From assembly GCF_032062135.1 (NCBI RefSeq), contig NC_092862.1, positions 91,030,781 through 91,094,780 on the forward strand: a DNA stretch of 64,000 bases. The letters run 5' to 3'. Numbering within the stretch: the first letter of the stretch is position 1; each line of letters starts with the position of its first letter. The notes below the pieces were generated by a model, which saw only the letters and a program-made list of their open reading frames with translations, was not told where the DNA came from and made no database searches. Shown piece after piece: positions 46,331 through 58,038 of this stretch. The position numbers and the translations under genes are program-made. The stretch is from Pyxicephalus adspersus (Eukaryota; Chordata; Amphibia; Anura; Pyxicephalidae).

Positions 46331-46975
46331 GCCACATGTCAGTACTCCATTCATAAATTTGGCATTACAGCCATCTATGTGGCATTGATGATGCACTACA
46401 CCCAGCTCTAGATGCCAGTTACCAATGCAGTCCCCACTCTGTCTCAGTGCCCACCTCCTCCTCCTCCTGCTGCTGCTGCCACCTGTCACTTGTAACTTAT
46501 AACAGAGCTGTGTAGCTGGCTAATTTTTTGACTGAAAGACCTCCTTCAGAGACCTCTTCCTGTAGTCTGAAGCCTGTGTATGGCTTTTAACGGAGCGGTA
46601 AAACTTGGTGGCTAATTTTTGGACCAGAGGAACCCCCTCGTTCCCCTCTCTGCCTTTACTCGGAGACCATATAAAATCTGGCATGTTCCATTGACCGCCC
46701 CATAAAATGGCTTTGCCAGCAACAGAAAAAAGACTTCCTTATTTTTTTTTTACTTGTACAGTGTTGTGCAGAGCTGGGGGAGTCTTGACATGTCTTTTTA
46801 AATGTATTTATAGGCTGTAGAAGCTCTACACAGTCCAGAAAAACAATCCAAATTTTTCTCACATTGACTTCACGGAGTTCGAATTGGATGTTCGATCACC
46901 CGAATAATTATGCATTATTGGACCGAATAGCGGTCGAATCGAATAGTGAGCTATTCGACCAACACTAGTCTTTAC

Positions 46976-48100
46976 ATCAGTTTCAGTTGTCCTCCGTGCA
47001 AGCAAACATTAGTGGATCTGGATCTATAGTAAAATGTCAATGAAGTGAGCTAAAGAAGGTGAGATTGTTTTTTTATACAATTATATGAATACAATTTTAC
47101 TTAAAATTATCAGTTTGATTTATGTAACTTGTCTAAATATGATATGAAACACTGGAGAATATATATGCAAATGTTTGGTAATGCACTTGCTTATCTGGAC
47201 CACTTCATCTTTTTCATTGTGGGAGGAGTCCTACTATTAATTTCATTACAAAATTATTATTTTTCCTGTCCTAAAGCAGGAAACACTTACCTTCAATCTT
47301 AGAGCTGTCTAAGTAAAATTTCTTGAAATTAAATATTCAAGATTGTATATTACCTCATTATTTCCGGTTTGGGTTGGTTTTATGTGTAAGTTATGTACAC
47401 TGATCTGTGAAACTTTTTTTATCATGCTGTGATTGTTGTACTTTACAAAATTGTATACATTACGAAAGATGATTTGTACCCAACTATTTGTTATTGGAGT
47501 CTACAGGACTAGTTTAATAGTACATGATATCCATTACATTGGGCACAATCATGCTTATTTACATTTTAATGTCTATAAACTAGTCATTATTTATTTATGT
47601 TGTGTGACAGTATGTCAATGTAGAAATACAACAGACGAGTGCAGTGCTTTGTCACCCTATAACAATTAGTACATGCACACAGGCCTAAATGGCTGGATGG
47701 ATAATCAGGTGTTATTTTATTTCAATCTTCTGACTTAAAAATCAGGCAAAAGGATCACTATAAAAATCAGGGCAAGGTCTTCAAAGTGTTTTTTGTTATA
47801 CTGCATCACCCTTTTGCATATGTTCCCCACATAACATTTATAACTGACAGTCTAGTTAATAGTTAAAAAAAAGCTGGGGATAGTGGCATACTTGGCATAT
47901 TCAACCCACACAGTAATCATAGGTATACCATAATACTCTACTTCATATATAATCATGAAATAAAAGTAAAAAGAATTGAAGAAAGCACAGCTGATCTGGT
48001 ACTTGTTGTTCACCAGACATATGTCAGATCAGCAGCAGTTGGTTCCCTTACCTTGCTTCTAGCTGCTCTGTCCAGGCTCTGGAGTTAGAGGCGTTGCCGA
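46976..48100. other. No gene seen
   Basis: AT-rich, with no recognisable element. Open frames are no longer than 78 codons and have no motifs. Confidence 0.45.
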
Positions 48101-48104
48101 ACCT

Positions 48105-48562
48105 TTCCAGCTGATTTACCTGCACCTGATCATCCAGTACCCGCCCAGCCTGCCTGTTAGCCTGACTATAGAAGCTGTGTTCTGACTGACATTCCTTGGC
48201 TTTGCAATAGGAGTGTTTACCTGAGGCTCCAGCTTGTGGCTATTTCTGAGTGCTGATTCCCTGGTTCTGACTCTGGCTTCTTCTGACTTTGATTGTTCGC
48301 TGCCTGCCCTGACCTGGTCCTGTTCTGGTTTTCGAGATTGTCTAGCGATTTGGTTCTATCTGCAGTCAGCTGCTGTCTGCACGGGTGTGTCTGAGGGCCG
48401 CAACCTGGGTGCAGTCTGCAGCAAAGTCCATCACTCCTTGCAGGGTGCTCTGGTGAACGCCGGACGGTTCCTTAGACTCCGCGGCTCAGCTCATACATTT
48501 GCCAAACGTCCAGATTACACAGGGGGTCCACTTCCCCACAGTTGTGGCAGATCCGTGATAGT
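48105..48562 (+). repeat. Probable LTR or leader fragment of a Ty3/gypsy-type element
   Basis: The GC-richer block GCACCTGATC, ACCCGCCCAGCCTGCC, TGACTTTGATTGTTCGCTGCC, TGTCTGAGGGCCGCAACCTGGG, TGCAGCAAAGTCCATC, CTCCTTGCAGGG and AGACTCCGCGGCTCAG looks like the leader/LTR region of gypsy elements seen in frog genomes. No primer-binding site or pol sequence follows, because the next element starts at 48565. A 115-codon frame here (48234-48581) is probably not a gene. Confidence 0.4.
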
Positions 48563-48564
48563 TA

Positions 48565-49287
48565 CCGTGTTTCCCCGATGATAAGGCATCCCCATCAAAT
48601 AAGCCACCCCCCGATTTTTGCTCAAACAATTAAAATAAAGCNNNNNNNNNNNNNNNNNNNNNNNNNNNNNNNNNNNNNNNNNNNNNNNNNNNNNNNNNNN
48701 NNNNNNNNNNNNNNNNNNNNNNNNNNNNNNNNNNNNNNNNNNNNNNNNNNNNNNNNNNNNNNNNNNNNNNNNNNNNNNNNNNNNNNNNNNNNNNNNNNNN
48801 NNNNNNNNNNNNNNNNNNNNNNNNNNNNNNNNNNNNNNNNNNNNNNNNNNNNNNNNNNNNNNNNNNNNNNNNNNNNNNNNNNNNNNNNNNNNNNNNNNNN
48901 NNNNNNNNNNNNNNNNNNNNNNNNNNNNNNNNNNNNNNNNNNNNNNNNNNNNNNNNNNNNNNNNNNNNNNNNNNNNNNNNNNNNNNNNNNNNNNNNNNNN
49001 NNNNNNNNNNNNNNNNNNNNNNNNNNNNNNNNNNNNNNNNNNNNNNNNNNNNNNNNNNNNNNNNNNNNNNNNNNNNNNNNNNNNNNNNNNNNNNNNNNNN
49101 NNNNNNNNNNNNNNNNNNNNNNNGATCAGAAGGGGACAATCAATGGCACATGAGTGATTTTCAACAATAAATGTGTACTGTAGTCTCCTTTATGGAAAAA
49201 TAAGTCATCCCCCTGAAAATAAGACCTAGGGCATATTTTGGCATTTCAAAAAATATAAGACAGTGCCTTATTATAGGGGAAACAGGG
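48565..49287. mobile_element. Miniature element with CCCTGTTTCCCC ends, containing the gap
   Basis: The left end CCGTGTTTCCCCGATGATAAGGCA and the right end, inverted, CCCTGTTTCCCCTATAATAAGGCA are flanked by TA (48563-48564, 49288-49289). Ends of this type are common in vertebrates. Just right of the gap, GATCAGAAGGGGACAATCAATGGCACATGAGT matches the minisatellite unit of the element at 35508-36299, so the two are related internally although their ends differ. Confidence 0.75.
48642..49123. other. Assembly gap (482 N)
   Basis: An unbroken run of N. The sequence at its right edge is a unit of the 29-base minisatellite, so the missing bases are probably a longer array of that unit that could not be assembled. 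Its true length is unknown. Confidence 0.95.
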
Positions 49288-49289
49288 TA

Positions 49290-51195
49290 GTTAATGTGCA
49301 GTACAGCTTACGGGGGGGGGGCAGCAGTCAGGATTACGTAATGTACAGCACAGATCTATTAAGCAGAGTGGCCAGAGTGTAGAGAGATGCACTCTTACAT
49401 TTACAGTGTTTTTAGCAGTTTCCTTTTATATTGGTGCCATGCCCCTGTATATTTGTGGTCAGTAAAGTGCTATCTTACATTGGTGGTAAATAGTGAGGTG
49501 TTCTCTTACAATGGTTGAGCTCAACTAAGTAGAACGTACAATTGATAACAAACATATTGGCTCTGGCTCTAGCATGTAAAGTTGAATTATGCTTCCACCA
49601 TCAGTGGGGCAGGACAGGGGGAAACACTGCCCTTTCTGTTATACAATATGTATGTGAAAACTAATTATTTGTTTGCGAACATGTCTGCTATGCTTATCCC
49701 AGAATTCGTAAGCAAGTAACCTCACGCATGTTTTCACTCATCAATGTATTGTACAATGTAACCAATTTAATTGTTTCCAATCGGAACCTTTAACCTGAGA
49801 ATAAGATAACAAGTATATCATCAGTTACTCAAAGCTTAGAGCTATGTTTTCAAAAGTCCCTCGTTTTAGCTGGTCCAGTCCCACGTGCATGTGCAAGATC
49901 GGGTGACATAGCCCCCTGTAAGGGGGAAAAAAGAGAGCCAATCTCACTGCGCTTGAGTGAGATCAGCATCTCTTTCACTTAATAAAAAAAATGCCCCTTC
50001 TGTGCATGTCCGAGATCAGGGCATGCACAGAAGGAGTACCCAGAGCCTCCCAGGATGCATGACAAGGCGATGAAGACTGAAAGGGGAGGTGCAGCATCCA
50101 TTTTATTTTTATTTTTAAAAAGGGTGTTGCACCCAATAAAAAATAAATAACATTTTCCTTTTACATATAAGGGTTGTCTACCCTTTTAAGTAAAGTGATA
50201 TGCTTTAATACATTTTTTAAACATTTAATACATATTTTAATTGCTTGCACAGTGGATTTTTTTTTCTCTGCTGGCAGCTGGCATTAGTTAATAGTGCAAT
50301 TGAGAATCATTATGACATACGGAGCCAGATCCACCTAATTAATGCAGTTAATTTGAAGTAAAACTAATTTAATGTCACATTAATACAAATTTAGAATTTC
50401 TAGAGCCTACTAAAATGACAGTAATGCTGGTTAATATAAATGATCTAATAAACAGCTATTTACCAAGGTCATTTAATTAAGAGCAGCAAAATGCATTTAT
50501 CTTTGTTTTATAAATTTACCTAATTTAAATGCTTGGTTACATTCCACATTTAACCCATTCAACTCTTGTACTGTGCACACCACATAAATACATAGCACTT
50601 TCACTAACTCTCATAATACTAAGTCCTCTATTTATCAAACAGGGAATCAGGCTTTCCCTCAAACATTCCTTAATGGGAATATTTAAGGACCATGTGTTTC
50701 AAAAGCAGTAACCGATTCCCACTAGGGAATGTTTAAGGGAATGTCAGATTCCCTGTTTTATAAATTGAGCACCATTTCAGCAAAGTAATGATATAGCAAT
50801 GTCTAACAAAGTAGCTAGCCCACAATATACAACCCACCTACTTAGCCAGTTCAGCTTTTACAACTGTACCCCACTTAAAGATTGCAGCACTTGTTATGTT
50901 CCTGGGCCTCTTTATTCAGCAATAAAATTGTGATTTCACAAGATAACAAAGAAATACACACATCAAAAACAAATAATGTGTTCTTTTGATAATACTGTCT
51001 TGCAAAAACATGTTTTCTACAATTAAAGAAGGGGTAACAACTTATAAAAATTCACAGACTTCTAATTTGATCAGTTTTTTTTTTTTTGTTTTGTTACTGT
51101 AGATAAAAGTATAAGTGTGTTCTATGTTTGTTTCTGTCTAAAATGACACCTAGATTTTGATTCTAGTACAAAGCATTCATATACAATTGATAAAT
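49290..51195. other. No gene seen; one dispersed repeat at about 49915-50200
   Basis: The block at 49990-50060 has an inverted pair CCCCTTCTGTGCATG..GCATGCACAGAAGGAG. Its right edge TTTTACATATAAGGGTTGTCTACCCTTTTAA (50159-50190) resembles TTTTACATAAAAGGGTAGACAACC at 59821-59845, so it is a copy of a dispersed fold-back repeat. The rest is AT-rich. The inverted pair GGGAAT..TTTAAGG / CCTTAA..TTCCC near 50640-50755 is short and unexplained. Confidence 0.45.
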
Positions 51196-51199
51196 TGAT

Positions 51200-51432
51200 A
51201 TCATCGCCAGGCTACACAGGTGTCAGTCGGCATCTGCGTCCCCGGCGTGTGAATGTTAGGGACATGAAGCCAGGAAATGCAGATGCCGGCTAGGCCGGGC
51301 AATGCGAGTGTGCATCTGGAGGGCAGGACCATGTGGCTGGGACCAGGCGGGAAATTTAAAAAATTAAGTATTTTTAAATGTACTGTTTTGACATTTAAAA
51401 ATACTTAATATTCAGGCTGCCAGGGAGGTTAA
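51200..51432. mobile_element. TTAA-ended miniature element fragment
   Basis: The right end CAGGCTGCCAGGGAGGTTAA (ending 51432), the core GGCGGGAAATTTAAA (51348-51362) and the inverted pair AAGTATTTTTAAATGT / ACATTTAAAAATACTT (51366-51408) match the layout of the elements at 14369-14940 and 22313-23185. A GC-rich block precedes the core. Confidence 0.55.
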
Positions 51433-53410
51433 ATAGTGTAGATGAAAAACAATTATGTTAGTTTACATCCCTTGCTATCAGTTTGGACAGATAAGAATTG
51501 CTGGCAAGGAGAAAAACTACAGGCCATGAGATTTAGGCTGCATACAGACAAGAAATTTAGATTCTTCCTACTTAAGTCTCAAGTGTCACTTATCATAGCT
51601 TTAAAGAAGAAATTCTGAAGCTTGGATAAAGTGTCAGATGATGTATATGTACTATATTAAACACAGCAAGTGGTTAAAGTATATAGATAGCAAAAATCTG
51701 TTTTGCTACCCTTCTTTAAAAATGAAAAATTGTCAGTAAGTAAAATTTATGTTTAAACACCAAATCGTTTCTGATTGTAAGCTTATAAAGAAGACCAGTA
51801 AGATGCCTCCCTCCTTCCCCTGAGAGTTTATGGTGTAATACTAGTGTCACCAATGTTTACCAGGCACAAATCCCCCAATCTAACTCTGCAGTATTCAGCT
51901 AAAATAAAACCCAACCCAGCCTCTGTAGGCTAGTTGTTCCATTCCACCACTCAGTCACCCCCCGGAATTCTATGCACAGAGGATGGTGTCTGGGAAGGAC
52001 TGACAAAAGACCAGGAGCCCATAAAAGCAGGATAGGGGACAAAATGAGATATCAAACAGTTCAGGGTCAGTTACCAGGAGACTACATATACGCAGTATAG
52101 GAGAGTTCAGCAGAGGCAAGTCCAGAAATAGAGCAAAGGGTCATTCACAGGTTATAAGTCCACCAAACAAGGTATCTAATGGTTAAAACAAGCAATGGAT
52201 GCTTCAGACAGCAATCACAGGTCCAGAAATCAGTCAGGGACAACAACAGCTAAGTCAATAGATAATTGCACCATCAGCAGGTTAGATGTGCTAAAAGCTA
52301 CAACAGGCAACGGGTGCCTGGGAGCTGGGAAGCTAAAAGGAGCCAACAGAAGAGCAAGATCATAGCCAGGTACTACTGGATTCGGCACATCTGAAGATCT
52401 CCTTTGCTGCTGCATGCAATGCTGTCGGAGGGAGTACACAGGGTGCACTGGATTGCAGTGGGTTACAGCACCAGATTGCCAACCACATATGAGGCTCCTA
52501 ACTATATATGTGCTATGGTATTGTGGCAGAAATTGAGAGATGCTTTTTTCTGGGTGTAAATGCCAGCTACTAACTTGATACATGGTGCAAATTGATGTTA
52601 CTTCTTAACTTACAAGGGCAAAATCCCTTGGACTTGTATCTTTATCTTCATGGCTCAAAAGAAAAGCTGGCTGCTGCATTCAAACTCTGCATGATAGTGT
52701 ATAAAGAAGTAGTCCATTCAAAAAAACTGGTCCTATTTATGCTGGCCCTATTTATGTCTGTAATAGCTATGAACCACCACCACCACCATAAGTAGTTTTA
52801 CATACAGCCATGAAGACCAGTGCAGAAAACCCTAACACTGCCATGATAAATAGATAGATTACAACATAGCTATTATAAGCTTTTATTAGTGATTATGCTT
52901 GGCTGTCAGTTACATTCAGATGTGTTCTTTGTCACTGCTTAGAAAAGGGTCAAAAGTTTGCAGCAAATTGAAGAACTGTATAGGAGAGGAAAGGTAATTA
53001 AATATAATTGGGAAAATAGAGAACTCACAGCAAAAATGTCACAGGCAAAATGTTGGAAAAGTAAGCTTTAAAAGAAAATAATTGTTCCTGAAACTTAATT
53101 GCTTTATAGAAAACACAGGACTGTGGCCAGTGTCTGACCCCTTTGACTGCAGACTAGATATGTATAACATACAGAAATTTAACTTTTTAGCCACTGTTTG
53201 CCAGAGTGCTTTGATTGTAACTGATATATCTTTAAAGCTGAATTTCAACATTACTTTCAGTCTTTCACAGTTGTGCAGGCTCATCTGCTGTACAAAAATT
53301 GCTTCTTCTGGTTTCAACGTATACTTTAAGCTTCTCACAGTGTAGATTAGAAGCTACAACAATTCAGAGCTTGACTCATTTTCAAGATAGAGGACATTAT
53401 TAATTTGTTT
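51433..53410. other. No gene seen
   Basis: A GC-richer stretch at about 51955-52400 (GGTGTCTGGGAAGGACTGAC, GTCCAGAAATAGAGC, GGCAACGGGTGCCTGGG) resembles retrotransposon leader sequence but cannot be assigned. Open frames at 52230-52583 and 53039-53345 overlap on both strands, with no motif. Nothing else supported. Confidence 0.4.
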
Positions 53411-53612
53411 TTAATTATTACTAGTATTTATAAAGCGCAGACATATTACGCAGCCTTTCACAAAGTGCATAGTCATGTCACTAGCTGTTACTCAAAGAAG
53501 CTCACTTCTAATGTCCCTACCATAGCCATTTGATAGTGCCCTGACATTCGAACCTGGGACCTAGCACTGCAAATGCTAGAGTGCTAATCTCTGAGCCACC
53601 ATGCCGCCAGCA
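53411..53612 (-). mobile_element. tRNA-derived SINE with L2-like tail
   Basis: On the minus strand the element begins GGCGGCATGGTGGCTCAGAGATTAGCACT (box A near 53598-53580) and has box B GGTTCGAAT at 53554-53546. These are the two internal RNA polymerase III promoter boxes of tRNA genes. The tail reads GCGTAATATGTCTGCGCTTTATAAATAC..AATAATTAA, close to the 3' end of the L2 at 54386. It is not a functional tRNA. Confidence 0.8.
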
Positions 53613-54385
53613 TCCAGCATACAAAAATGTAACTGATTTAGCACACAACTTTTCCAACAGTGGCTGTAGGAACAAAGTAACACATTTCAAAAGGTATCTG
53701 AACTAGTCAATAATCTCAAAACATCTGTAGAAAACGAATAACAATCTTCCTCCTAATTAGTTGTGAGTACTGACATCCCAATAATCTTAAAACCTATGTA
53801 GCAAATCTAGGAACCTTTGTTAATAAATGAAGCAGTCTTTCTGTAAATGCTTTGGTCAATCCAAGGTCATGCCAACTTGAGAAAAAAGAAACAAATACAG
53901 GCCTCTAACCATGAAAGTGGAGGTTTTTAGAAAATAGACTAGTATTCTGCTTATGCAAAGGGTTGTTTAATGCTTGACCAGAAGTAGTAATAGTATCAAA
54001 GAACAGACTGTTTAAAGAAAGGAGGGACTGTAGAACAAGCATTCATATTTAAAGAATATATGAAAGATATAGAAGAAAATAGAACCAAGGTAGACCTATT
54101 GCCAAGATAGACCCCCTGGATTCTAAACAACAAAATCACAAACAGAATATATCTACTCAGTGAACGCTAGATATTTGTGTTCACAAATTTACACAAGTGC
54201 TCATCAAAACAAAGGCTTGTCTCAAATCCAGACACGTTTGGCCCAAAGGCTTCCTCAGGGCATTATAGAGAGACACAACACTGTTGATAACAAATAGTAA
54301 AATGGAATAGCACAATTACTGTCAAGTATGCACAGGATAATACAAGGTTATATCACATAAAAATGTTACAGAATATTATTAATAT
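53613..54385. other. No gene seen
   Basis: AT-rich unique-looking sequence. No open frame, RNA gene or element boundary could be supported. Confidence 0.45.
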
Positions 54386-56227
54386 TATTATTAAACAGGA
54401 TTTATATAGCGCCAACATATTACACAGTGCTGTACATTAAAAAGGGGTTGCAAATGACAAATACAGACAGTGACACAGGAGGAGAGGGCCGTACCCTGAA
54501 GAGCCAACAACCTAGGAGGTGGGGGAATTAACACACGATATGAGGGGAGATATGTAGTGGTGGGAAGTAGTGATGGTTTAAAAATACAGAAGAAGATGGG
54601 TATGCAAGTTTGAAAAAGTGGGTTTTGAATGCTCTTTCAAATGAGCTAAAAGTAGGAGGACAAGGAAGACCATTCAAGAGAGTTGGGGCAGCTCTAGAAA
54701 AGTTTTGGAGCCGTGCGTGTGAGCGGCTGGGGGAGTATTTTTTTACCAGGTCAGAAATGAAAGTGGGACAAGAACTGTGGAGGGATTTGAAGGCACAGCA
54801 CAGGAGCTTGAATTTGATTCTAATGTGAAATGGAAACCAATGAAAAGAACTGCAGTAGTGCAGCAGAGGAGGAGCGCTGGGAAGGATGGATGAGTCTGGC
54901 TGCAACATTCATAATAGATTGTAGAGAGAGCGTAGGTGAAAGTGACAGGACCTGGAAATGTTCTAAATATGGGGGGTAAATGAGAGGGCAGAATCAAAGG
55001 TAACACCAAGACAACGTGCCTGAGGGGAGGGACAAATATTAGTGTCAGGGAATGTCGGGGAGATTTGGAATTTGAAGGGGGGAAGATGATGAGTTCTGTT
55101 TTATCCAGATTGAGTTTCAGGAATTGGTCAGACATCCATGATCCATGGCTGAGAGGCAGCATGAGACCTTATCCAGGACTGAGGGAGACAGGTCATGGAT
55201 GGACAGATAGATATGAGTGTCATCAGCATACAGATGGTACTGTAAGAAAAAAAGGATATGAGACTACCGAGAAAGGAGGTGTACAGAGAAAATAGAACTG
55301 GTCCAAGGACTGACCCTTGGGGAACACATATACAGGGAGGAGAGTGGGAGAGGAGGAGTTACCTACCATTGAAAGAAACTTGAAGGGAGTGGTCAGAGAG
55401 ATAGAAAGCAAACCAAGAAAGAGCAGTGTCACTGATACCAATTAAACGCATGATTTGTATTAGAAGGGGGTTGATCAACAGTGTCAAAAGCAAAGGAAAG
55501 ATCAAGGAGAAAGAGGAGGGAAAAGTTGCCTTGAGACTTGAGAGGCTTTGAGAGGCCAGTGATGATTTACAGGTGGAAGGGGTCGATATGGTTGGCGTGG
55601 CCCAGTGAGCAGAGACATCATGTCTGATTGTGTCAATTTTCTCTCTAAAGTAGGTGGCAATGTCTTGGCGGTAAAGGTTTTTGTGGGCAGAGCAGGTGTG
55701 GGGTTTAGAAGGGAGTCAATTGTTTAGAAGAGGTTGCGTGGGTTGGAAGCTTGGGAGGAAGTATATTTGCTTGGTGACAGTGAACCCAGTGTTAAAGATT
55801 TGTAGCTTGGCTTTGTAGTCCATGAAGTCAGTGCTGAGGCCAGAACAGTATTTTGTAGCGGTTTGGTGTGATTGTTGTGCCAGGGATGGGGGTTAGCATG
55901 ATGGGGGTAGCAAAAGATGGCAGGGGCAACTTTATCCAGAGAAAGACTGTAGTTGAACTGAGGGGCAGTTTTATCCAGAGATGTGATTTAGAGAGGGTGG
56001 GGTGAACGTAAGGCAGTAAGAGAATAGGTTGTGGTCAAGCTTACGGATATCTCTCTGCCACTGGCCAGGTCTGGGATGTGGCAAAGGGGGGCAAGAGTTC
56101 CATATGTTGAAGGTGATAAGGTTGTGATCAGAGAAGGGAAATGGCAAATTGTCAAGGAAGGTGTGGTTGCAGAGTTTGGAAAATACCAGGTCTAAAGTGT
56201 ATCCAGCGATGTGTGTGGGGCCGTTTA
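54386..56227 (-). mobile_element. L2-type LINE, 5' truncated
   Basis: The 3' end on the minus strand is GCACTGTGTAATATGTTGGCGCTATATAAAT followed by AATAATAATATTAATAAT (54420-54376), typical of L2. Coding remnants run 5' to 3' from about 56227 to 54528. The 5' end coincides with the mariner insertion at 56228, and no L2 sequence is recognised on the far side (57553 on), so truncation and insertion cannot be separated. Confidence 0.8.
54528..56227 (-). pseudogene. L2 ORF2 remnant (endonuclease end, reverse transcriptase, C terminus)
   Basis: The C-terminal endonuclease at 56220-56050 reads GPTHIAGYTLDLVFSK and PFPFSDHNLITFNIW. The reverse transcriptase is eroded, but the catalytic YADDTHIYLSIHD survives at about 55235-55195, followed by the FLKLNLDKTELIIFPP block (55125-55075). 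The C-terminal part HWFPFHIRIKFKLLCCAFKSLH..PSRSHARLQ..PTLLNGLP (54850-54620) is typical of L2. Several frames are needed. Confidence 0.8.
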
Positions 56228-57550
56228 TGAGGGGGTGCTGAGAAGTTCCTGGCTTTGCCTCCTTCCAGATGAAAGTAAAAACTGAGTGTGGGGGCATATG
56301 ACAGCCTAATATCATAGTATGTAACTGTGCAAATATCAGGTCTTTGCGATTCTTAAAACTGTTTTTTCTTTTAGTGAGAAGCTGTGATGGCAGAGGCACA
56401 AGCAAGTTTCACGTTGTTGGAGTTATGAGCCGTCATGAAGTTTTTGTTTCTTCAGGGAAAGTCAGCAAAGGACATTCACACTGAGATGTCACAAATACTG
56501 GGGGAAAAGTGTCTATCCTACAGCACTGTCAAAGCCTGGATATCTCGTTTCAAGACTGGGCATTTCACCGTTGAAGATGAGCCCCACAGTGGGCGCCCCC
56601 CAACCTCAACCGACCCGGCAACCTGCGATGCTGTCCATGAGCTGATTATTGAGGACCGGCGAATATCCACAAAAAAGATAGCATAGATACTTGACATCTC
56701 ACGGTAGCGTGTTGGGTTTGTTATCACCACTATCCTAGACATGCGCAAGCTTTCAGCGAAGTGGGTGCCGAAATGTTTGAACAGTGATCAGAAGAAGGAA
56801 CGAGCTGAAGCATCCAAAGCCGTTTTGGCCCATTTTGAAGCTGCACAGGACTTTTTGGCTAGGTTAGTGACTGAGGATGAAACCTGGCTCCACATCTTTG
56901 ATCCTGAAACCAAGGAACAGTCAAAGGAATGGCGCCACAGCGGGATCCCGCAGCCGAAGAAGTTTTGAACCCAGTCTGTTGGTGGACTACCTACCTCAGG
57001 GCTCTAGTATCACCGGACAGTATTATGCTAACCTCCTTGACCAGCTGAAGGATGCCATTAAGACGAAACGCCTTAGAAAGTTGACCAAAGGAATCCTTTT
57101 TTTACAGGACAATGCACTGTTTCCATTTGGTCCACCATCCCCCCTACTGAGCTGACCTGATCCCTTCCGACTATTATCTGTTCCTAAATTTGAAGAAACA
57201 CCTAAAGGGGCAATGTTTTGAGAATTGCTGAGAGCTGAGAGCTGGTCAGCGGCAAGTAACAAGAAAGTTTCACGTCGTTGAAGAACACTTCTGCCCCAGT
57301 GTTTGTGACATCTCAGTGTGAATGTCCTTTGCTGACTTTCGCTGGGGAATCAAAAACGTCATGGCCCGTAGCTTGCTTGTGCCTCTGCCATCACAGCTTC
57401 TCACTAAAAGAAAAAACAGTTTTAAGAATTGCAAAGACCTGATATTTGCATAGTTATATACTAAGATATTAGGCTGTCATATTCCTCCACAGTCAAATTT
57501 CTATTTCATCTGGAAGGGGGCAAAGCCAGGAACTTCTCAGCACCCCCTCA
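56228..57550 (+). mobile_element. mariner transposon with ~270-285-base terminal inverted repeats
   Basis: The 1323-base element starts TGAGGGGGTGCTGAGAAGTT and ends with its inverse, flanked by TA (56226-56227, 57551-57552). The inverted repeat does not stop after the usual ~30 bases. The left arm (56228 to about 56512) matches the inverted right arm (57550 to about 57283), including the transposase start region up to DIHTEMSQILG. One ~17-base gap separates the arms near 56410. The transposase inside is broken. Confidence 0.9.
56387..57240 (+). pseudogene. mariner transposase (DD34D type), broken
   Basis: From the ATG at 56387 a stop intervenes before MKFLFLQGKSAKDIHTEM (56435). The paired helix-turn-helix N-terminal part continues with AWISRFKTGHFTVEDEPHSG. 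The linker WVPKCLN (56764) leads to the catalytic core: VTEDETWLHIFDPETK (first Asp, 56863-56910), FLQDNA (second Asp, 57100) and, in another frame, PSDYYLF (third Asp, about 57160). About 30 residues are deleted after the KKF near 56965, with frameshifts. It is inactive. Confidence 0.9.
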
Positions 57551-57611
57551 TAAATTGAGATTAGGAACAAAACTAACTTAGGGGTTGGCTTCAGGATCGC
57601 TCCAGGTGTAA

Positions 57612-58035
57612 AGCTACGTACACACTTCCAATTATTATCGTCGGAAAACGAACGACGAACGTTCCTGCACGATATACACGAACGATCGTATAGCACCGAT
57701 CCTGCACAGAGGTAACGACACGATCGTTCGTAGATATTGTACACACAATAGATACGATCGTTTAAGCGATAGAGGAACTATGTGCACGACAGGAAAGTGA
57801 ACGGACGTTCGTTCATCACGCATGCTCTGAACATGGACGATCAACGAACGACCATACACACGAACGATGTTCAACGATCGTCGCCCAATCCGATCCGCCG
57901 GTCCGGTCGTTCGTTTCCAACAATTTTCCTCGTTCGTCGGCGTCGTTGGTTACTTTTTTACGAACGATTTTTTGCCCAATCGATCGTTCGTCGTTCGATT
58001 GGAACGATAAGAAAATTGGAAGTGTGTACGCACCT
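57612..58035 (-). mobile_element. Harbinger-type miniature element, complete (424 bases)
   Basis: The ends AGCTACGTACACACTTCCAA and, inverted, AGGTGCGTACACACTTCCAA are flanked by TAA on both sides (57609-57611, 58036-58038). It is the reverse-oriented twin of 20414-20837, of the same length and diverged by scattered changes. Its target TAA versus TTA there supports the TWA preference of PIF/Harbinger elements. Confidence 0.85.
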
Positions 58036-58038
58036 TAA

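Larger units (their letters stand above)
41093..46967 (-). mobile_element. hAT transposon, full length (5.9 kb), dead
   Basis: The ends TAGTGTTGTTCGAATTTGGG and, inverted, TAGTGTTGGTCGAATAGCTC are flanked by GTCCTTAC (41085-41092) and GTCTTTAC (46968-46975). These agree at 7 of 8 positions, an aged hAT 8-base duplication. A minus-strand transposase remnant lies at 42126-44117. The non-coding part holds TAGA/TCTA microsatellites in opposite orientation at 41508-41542 and 44911-44934, each within a matching block, and a large inverted duplication at 45400-46330. It shares termini with the miniature element at 11115-11822. Confidence 0.85.

Noticed and set aside
48234..48581. 115-codon frame
   Set aside because: The DNA resembles retrotransposon leader sequence and the frame ends inside the next element.
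48542..49153. Long open frames on both strands across 48.5-49.15 kb
   Set aside because: They run through 482 bases of N; the apparent openness is an artefact.
53546..53598. Possible tRNA gene (good box A and box B)
   Set aside because: The sequence does not fold as a full tRNA and continues into a SINE body and L2-like tail.
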